Source: CAZQSL01 sp964595945
Lineage (GTDB): Bacteria; UBP15; UBA6099; JAJRTR01
Length of the DNA stretch: 16,453 nucleotides
NCBI GenBank assembly: GCA_964595945.1
Contig: CAZQSL010000082.1
Span: 1-16,453 of the forward strand
Direction: 5' to 3'
Notes under the pieces: generated by a model
Told to the model about the DNA's origin: nothing
Database searches by the model: none
What the model saw: the letters and a program-made list of their open reading frames with translations, nothing else
In this document: piece after piece, positions 15,089-16,453 of the stretch
Layout of the letters: each line of letters starts with the position of its first letter
How positions within the stretch are numbered: position 1 is the stretch's first letter
Translations under genes and position numbers: made by a program

Positions 15089-15538
15089 TTACTTCAAATC
15101 GTCGTCTGTAAGCTCATTTGTCTTTATTTTCAAACCGCCACCATATTCATTCAATTTCTTTTTCAACGTCTTATTCGTATGCATTTCCTTTGGATGTGCC
15201 ACTTTAGCGGCTACAATTCTTCCGAACACTTTCAGTCCTTTTAACTCTGTTTTCAACTCATCAATCGTTTCACTAATCTGTGTTATTGCCGTTTTAACAT
15301 CTCCACCTTTGAATTCAATAAGGTAGAATTCATCGAGTTCATCGACACCCATGCCAAAATCGCACTTTTTCCCCTCGCTGCCTTTTATTAAGCATCCATC
15401 TATTCTATATCGAAGAATCGTTCGTTTGTTTGGATTTCCAGCATAATAAACCATCTTATTTTCTTCGAACTTTACGGTACTCCTTGAATCAGGAGTATTC
15501 AGTAAACAACGATCATCAAACCGATCCTTCATGTTCAT
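15089..15538 (-). CDS. PD-(D/E)XK nuclease-like protein, partner of the ATPase
   Basis: 149 residues, no family I can name with certainty. The centre reads KKCDFGMGVDELDEFYLIEFKGGD (57-80 region): Asp60, then after a turn and strand Glu75-Phe-Lys77, and Gln87 in the next helix. This order (Asp, E-x-K, helix Gln) is the core of PD-(D/E)XK nucleases. No signal peptide or membrane helix. ATG 15538 has GAGGGA upstream and starts 2 bases after the ATPase stop, so the two are translationally coupled. The gene is AT-rich with codon use unlike waaA next to it, which suggests recent transfer. Small nuclease-like proteins beside such ATPases are common in phage-defence modules; DNA cleavage by this one is inference. 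A non-cutting relative with the same fold is possible. Confidence 0.7.
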   Translation of the reverse strand: MNMKDRFDDRCLLNTPDSRSTVKFEENKMVYYAGNPNKRTILRYRIDGCLIKGSEGKKCDFGMGVDELDEFYLIEFKGGDVKTAITQISETIDELKTELKGLKVFGRIVAAKVAHPKEMHTNKTLKKKLNEYGGGLKIKTNELTDDDLK

Positions 15539-15540
15539 TA

Positions 15541-16353
15541 TCAGTCTTCCCTCGCAATCACGAGAAGCTTGTCGAACTGTTCTGCAATCAGGTCCGATGC
15601 CGTATCAAGTTTGTCGGAATCAATTTCTCCATCTTCATCAATGATGGATTCTACCCCCCCGTCTTTGACAAGATACGCCGTCACATTCTCCGGTTTCATC
15701 CATATATCTTTTGGTATTACTTCTTTTACTTTTTCTCCCTTGCTTTCACTCGCCTCGCCAACCTTTGAAGCATAGATCAGATTATTAAGCGCTTCGAGCA
15801 TATAGGGCGAATGAGTTGTAATCAGGAACCTGCTACCGGTCACGTTCGCCGTGAATGCGATAAACTCCATGATCGCCTTCTGAGCATCTGAATAAAGATG
15901 CGCTTCCGGTTCTTCGATGATGAAAAACTGAGGCTTACTTGAATAGAGAATACAGCTTAACAATGGCAGTAACATCATTAACAGTTCCTGTTGGCCTGAA
16001 GAAATCAAGTCTACTGGAATAACAACATTCTCGCTGATTCTTAAAACGTCCTTTTCTGATTTTGTTTCAAAATCACCTTTTAACACACTTCGAACCATTT
16101 CTATTGCGATCAAAGCAATCTCTTTTTTACATTTTATCTCTGAGATATGAATAGGTAGATCAATGATTTCCTGCATAGGTTTCAAATCCCTGTTTCGTGA
16201 AACAATCTTAAGTATCTCATTTAAAAATGTATTTGGAGGATACTGCACATATGACGGAAGTAAGTTTTCGAGCATATAAGCTGTTCCACGTCCAGCTGGC
16301 ATATAGATAAACCTTGCCGATAAACAACCAAATTTTTCATTGATTTTATTCAC
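15541..16353 (-). CDS. ABC/SMC-type AAA ATPase, N-terminal half missing
   Basis: 270 residues from GTG 16353. Present: FIYMPAGRG (15-23), the signature-like SSGQQE (118-123), Walker B FFIIEEPEAHL (143-153) and the H-loop ITTHSPY with His181. These are the C-terminal half motifs of AAA_15/OLD-like ATPases. Walker A, which should lie some 150-250 residues earlier, is absent. The frame stays open and protein-like upstream of the GTG (DIIDWEIGLITEALKIV) to about 16402, then meets TGA at 16411-16413, just where base composition changes. The gene therefore looks cut by an insertion, and GTG 16353 is probably not the natural start. Without Walker A it should not bind ATP normally. It is AT-rich and sits 2 bases before the nuclease-like gene. 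Confidence 0.75.
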   Translation of the reverse strand: MNKINEKFGCLSARFIYMPAGRGTAYMLENLLPSYVQYPPNTFLNEILKIVSRNRDLKPMQEIIDLPIHISEIKCKKEIALIAIEMVRSVLKGDFETKSEKDVLRISENVVIPVDLISSGQQELLMMLLPLLSCILYSSKPQFFIIEEPEAHLYSDAQKAIMEFIAFTANVTGSRFLITTHSPYMLEALNNLIYASKVGEASESKGEKVKEVIPKDIWMKPENVTAYLVKDGGVESIIDEDGEIDSDKLDTASDLIAEQFDKLLVIARED

Positions 16354-16402
16354 AATTTTTAAGGCCTCAGTTATTAAGCCAATTTCCCAATCAATTATAT
16401 CT

Positions 16403-16453
16403 GTAACCGTTCACGGACGCATACAGGACGATAGCGCACAATAGAGCATCTAT
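16403..16453. mobile_element. Putative end of an insertion sequence (IS66-like)
   Basis: At 16403 the AT-rich ATPase sequence switches to a GC-richer stretch beginning GTAACCGTTCACGGACGC. IS66-family ends characteristically begin with GTAA and duplicate 8 target bases, which here would be TTATATCT (16395-16402). The ATPase frame is lost 8 to 10 bases inside this stretch. Only 51 bases are in the window, so neither transposase nor the second end can be seen. Confidence 0.45.

Noticed and set aside
13487..15244. Long open frame (585 codons) on the plus strand opposite lpxK and waaA
   Set aside because: It is rich in His, Arg and Pro, has no recognisable domain, and lies opposite two unmistakable genes in GC-rich DNA; it is a shadow frame.
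1..16453. CRISPR arrays, tRNA or rRNA genes
   Set aside because: No regularly spaced repeats, no cloverleaf with a TTCRANNY-type arm and no rRNA-like segment were seen on either strand.

Overview
The window reads as chromosomal DNA of a Gram-negative (diderm) bacterium. It carries two late genes of Kdo-lipid A synthesis (waaA, lpxK) and a type IV pilus cluster (pilT, pilC, two pilin genes). Codon use in most of the window is GC-rich. The mix of pilus, CheX and lipopolysaccharide genes in this order is not one I recognise from a model species. A deltaproteobacterium-like or uncultivated candidate-phylum bacterium is possible, but the sequence does not settle the taxon.

Layout. (1) Bases 2-2252, plus strand: a 5'-incomplete protein resembling the toroid plus beta-sandwich proteins related to polysaccharide lyases, then an SDR reductase (FabG-like). 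(2) 2256-4502, minus strand: a large exported six-hairpin-glycosidase-like protein that converges on the SDR gene with 3 bases between the stops. From here on every gene is on the minus strand. (3) 4628-8429: a minor pilin-like gene with its own promoter, a cysteine-rich pilA with promoter, 5' hairpin and terminator, then pilC and pilT. (4) 8551-11765: a single-receiver response regulator with an extra N-terminal domain, a CheX phosphatase, and a membrane histidine kinase whose start overlaps the stop of truA. (5) 11762-15001: truA, lpxK and waaA. (6) 15089-16402: an AT-rich island with a PD-(D/E)XK-nuclease-like protein directly downstream of an ABC/SMC-type ATPase fragment. (7) 16403-16453: what looks like the end of an insertion sequence that cut the ATPase gene.

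How the genes may work together. Read in transcription order, kinase, CheX, receiver protein, PilT and PilC suggest a phosphorelay that tunes pilus retraction. The receiver protein has no DNA-binding domain, so it probably acts by protein contact, and CheX would reset it. waaA and lpxK attach Kdo to lipid A and phosphorylate it. The ATPase/nuclease pair has the logic of a phage-defence module, but the ATPase here lacks its Walker A half and may be dead. Promoters, terminator and operator-like sites were found by eye from consensus matches and are weaker than the gene calls.
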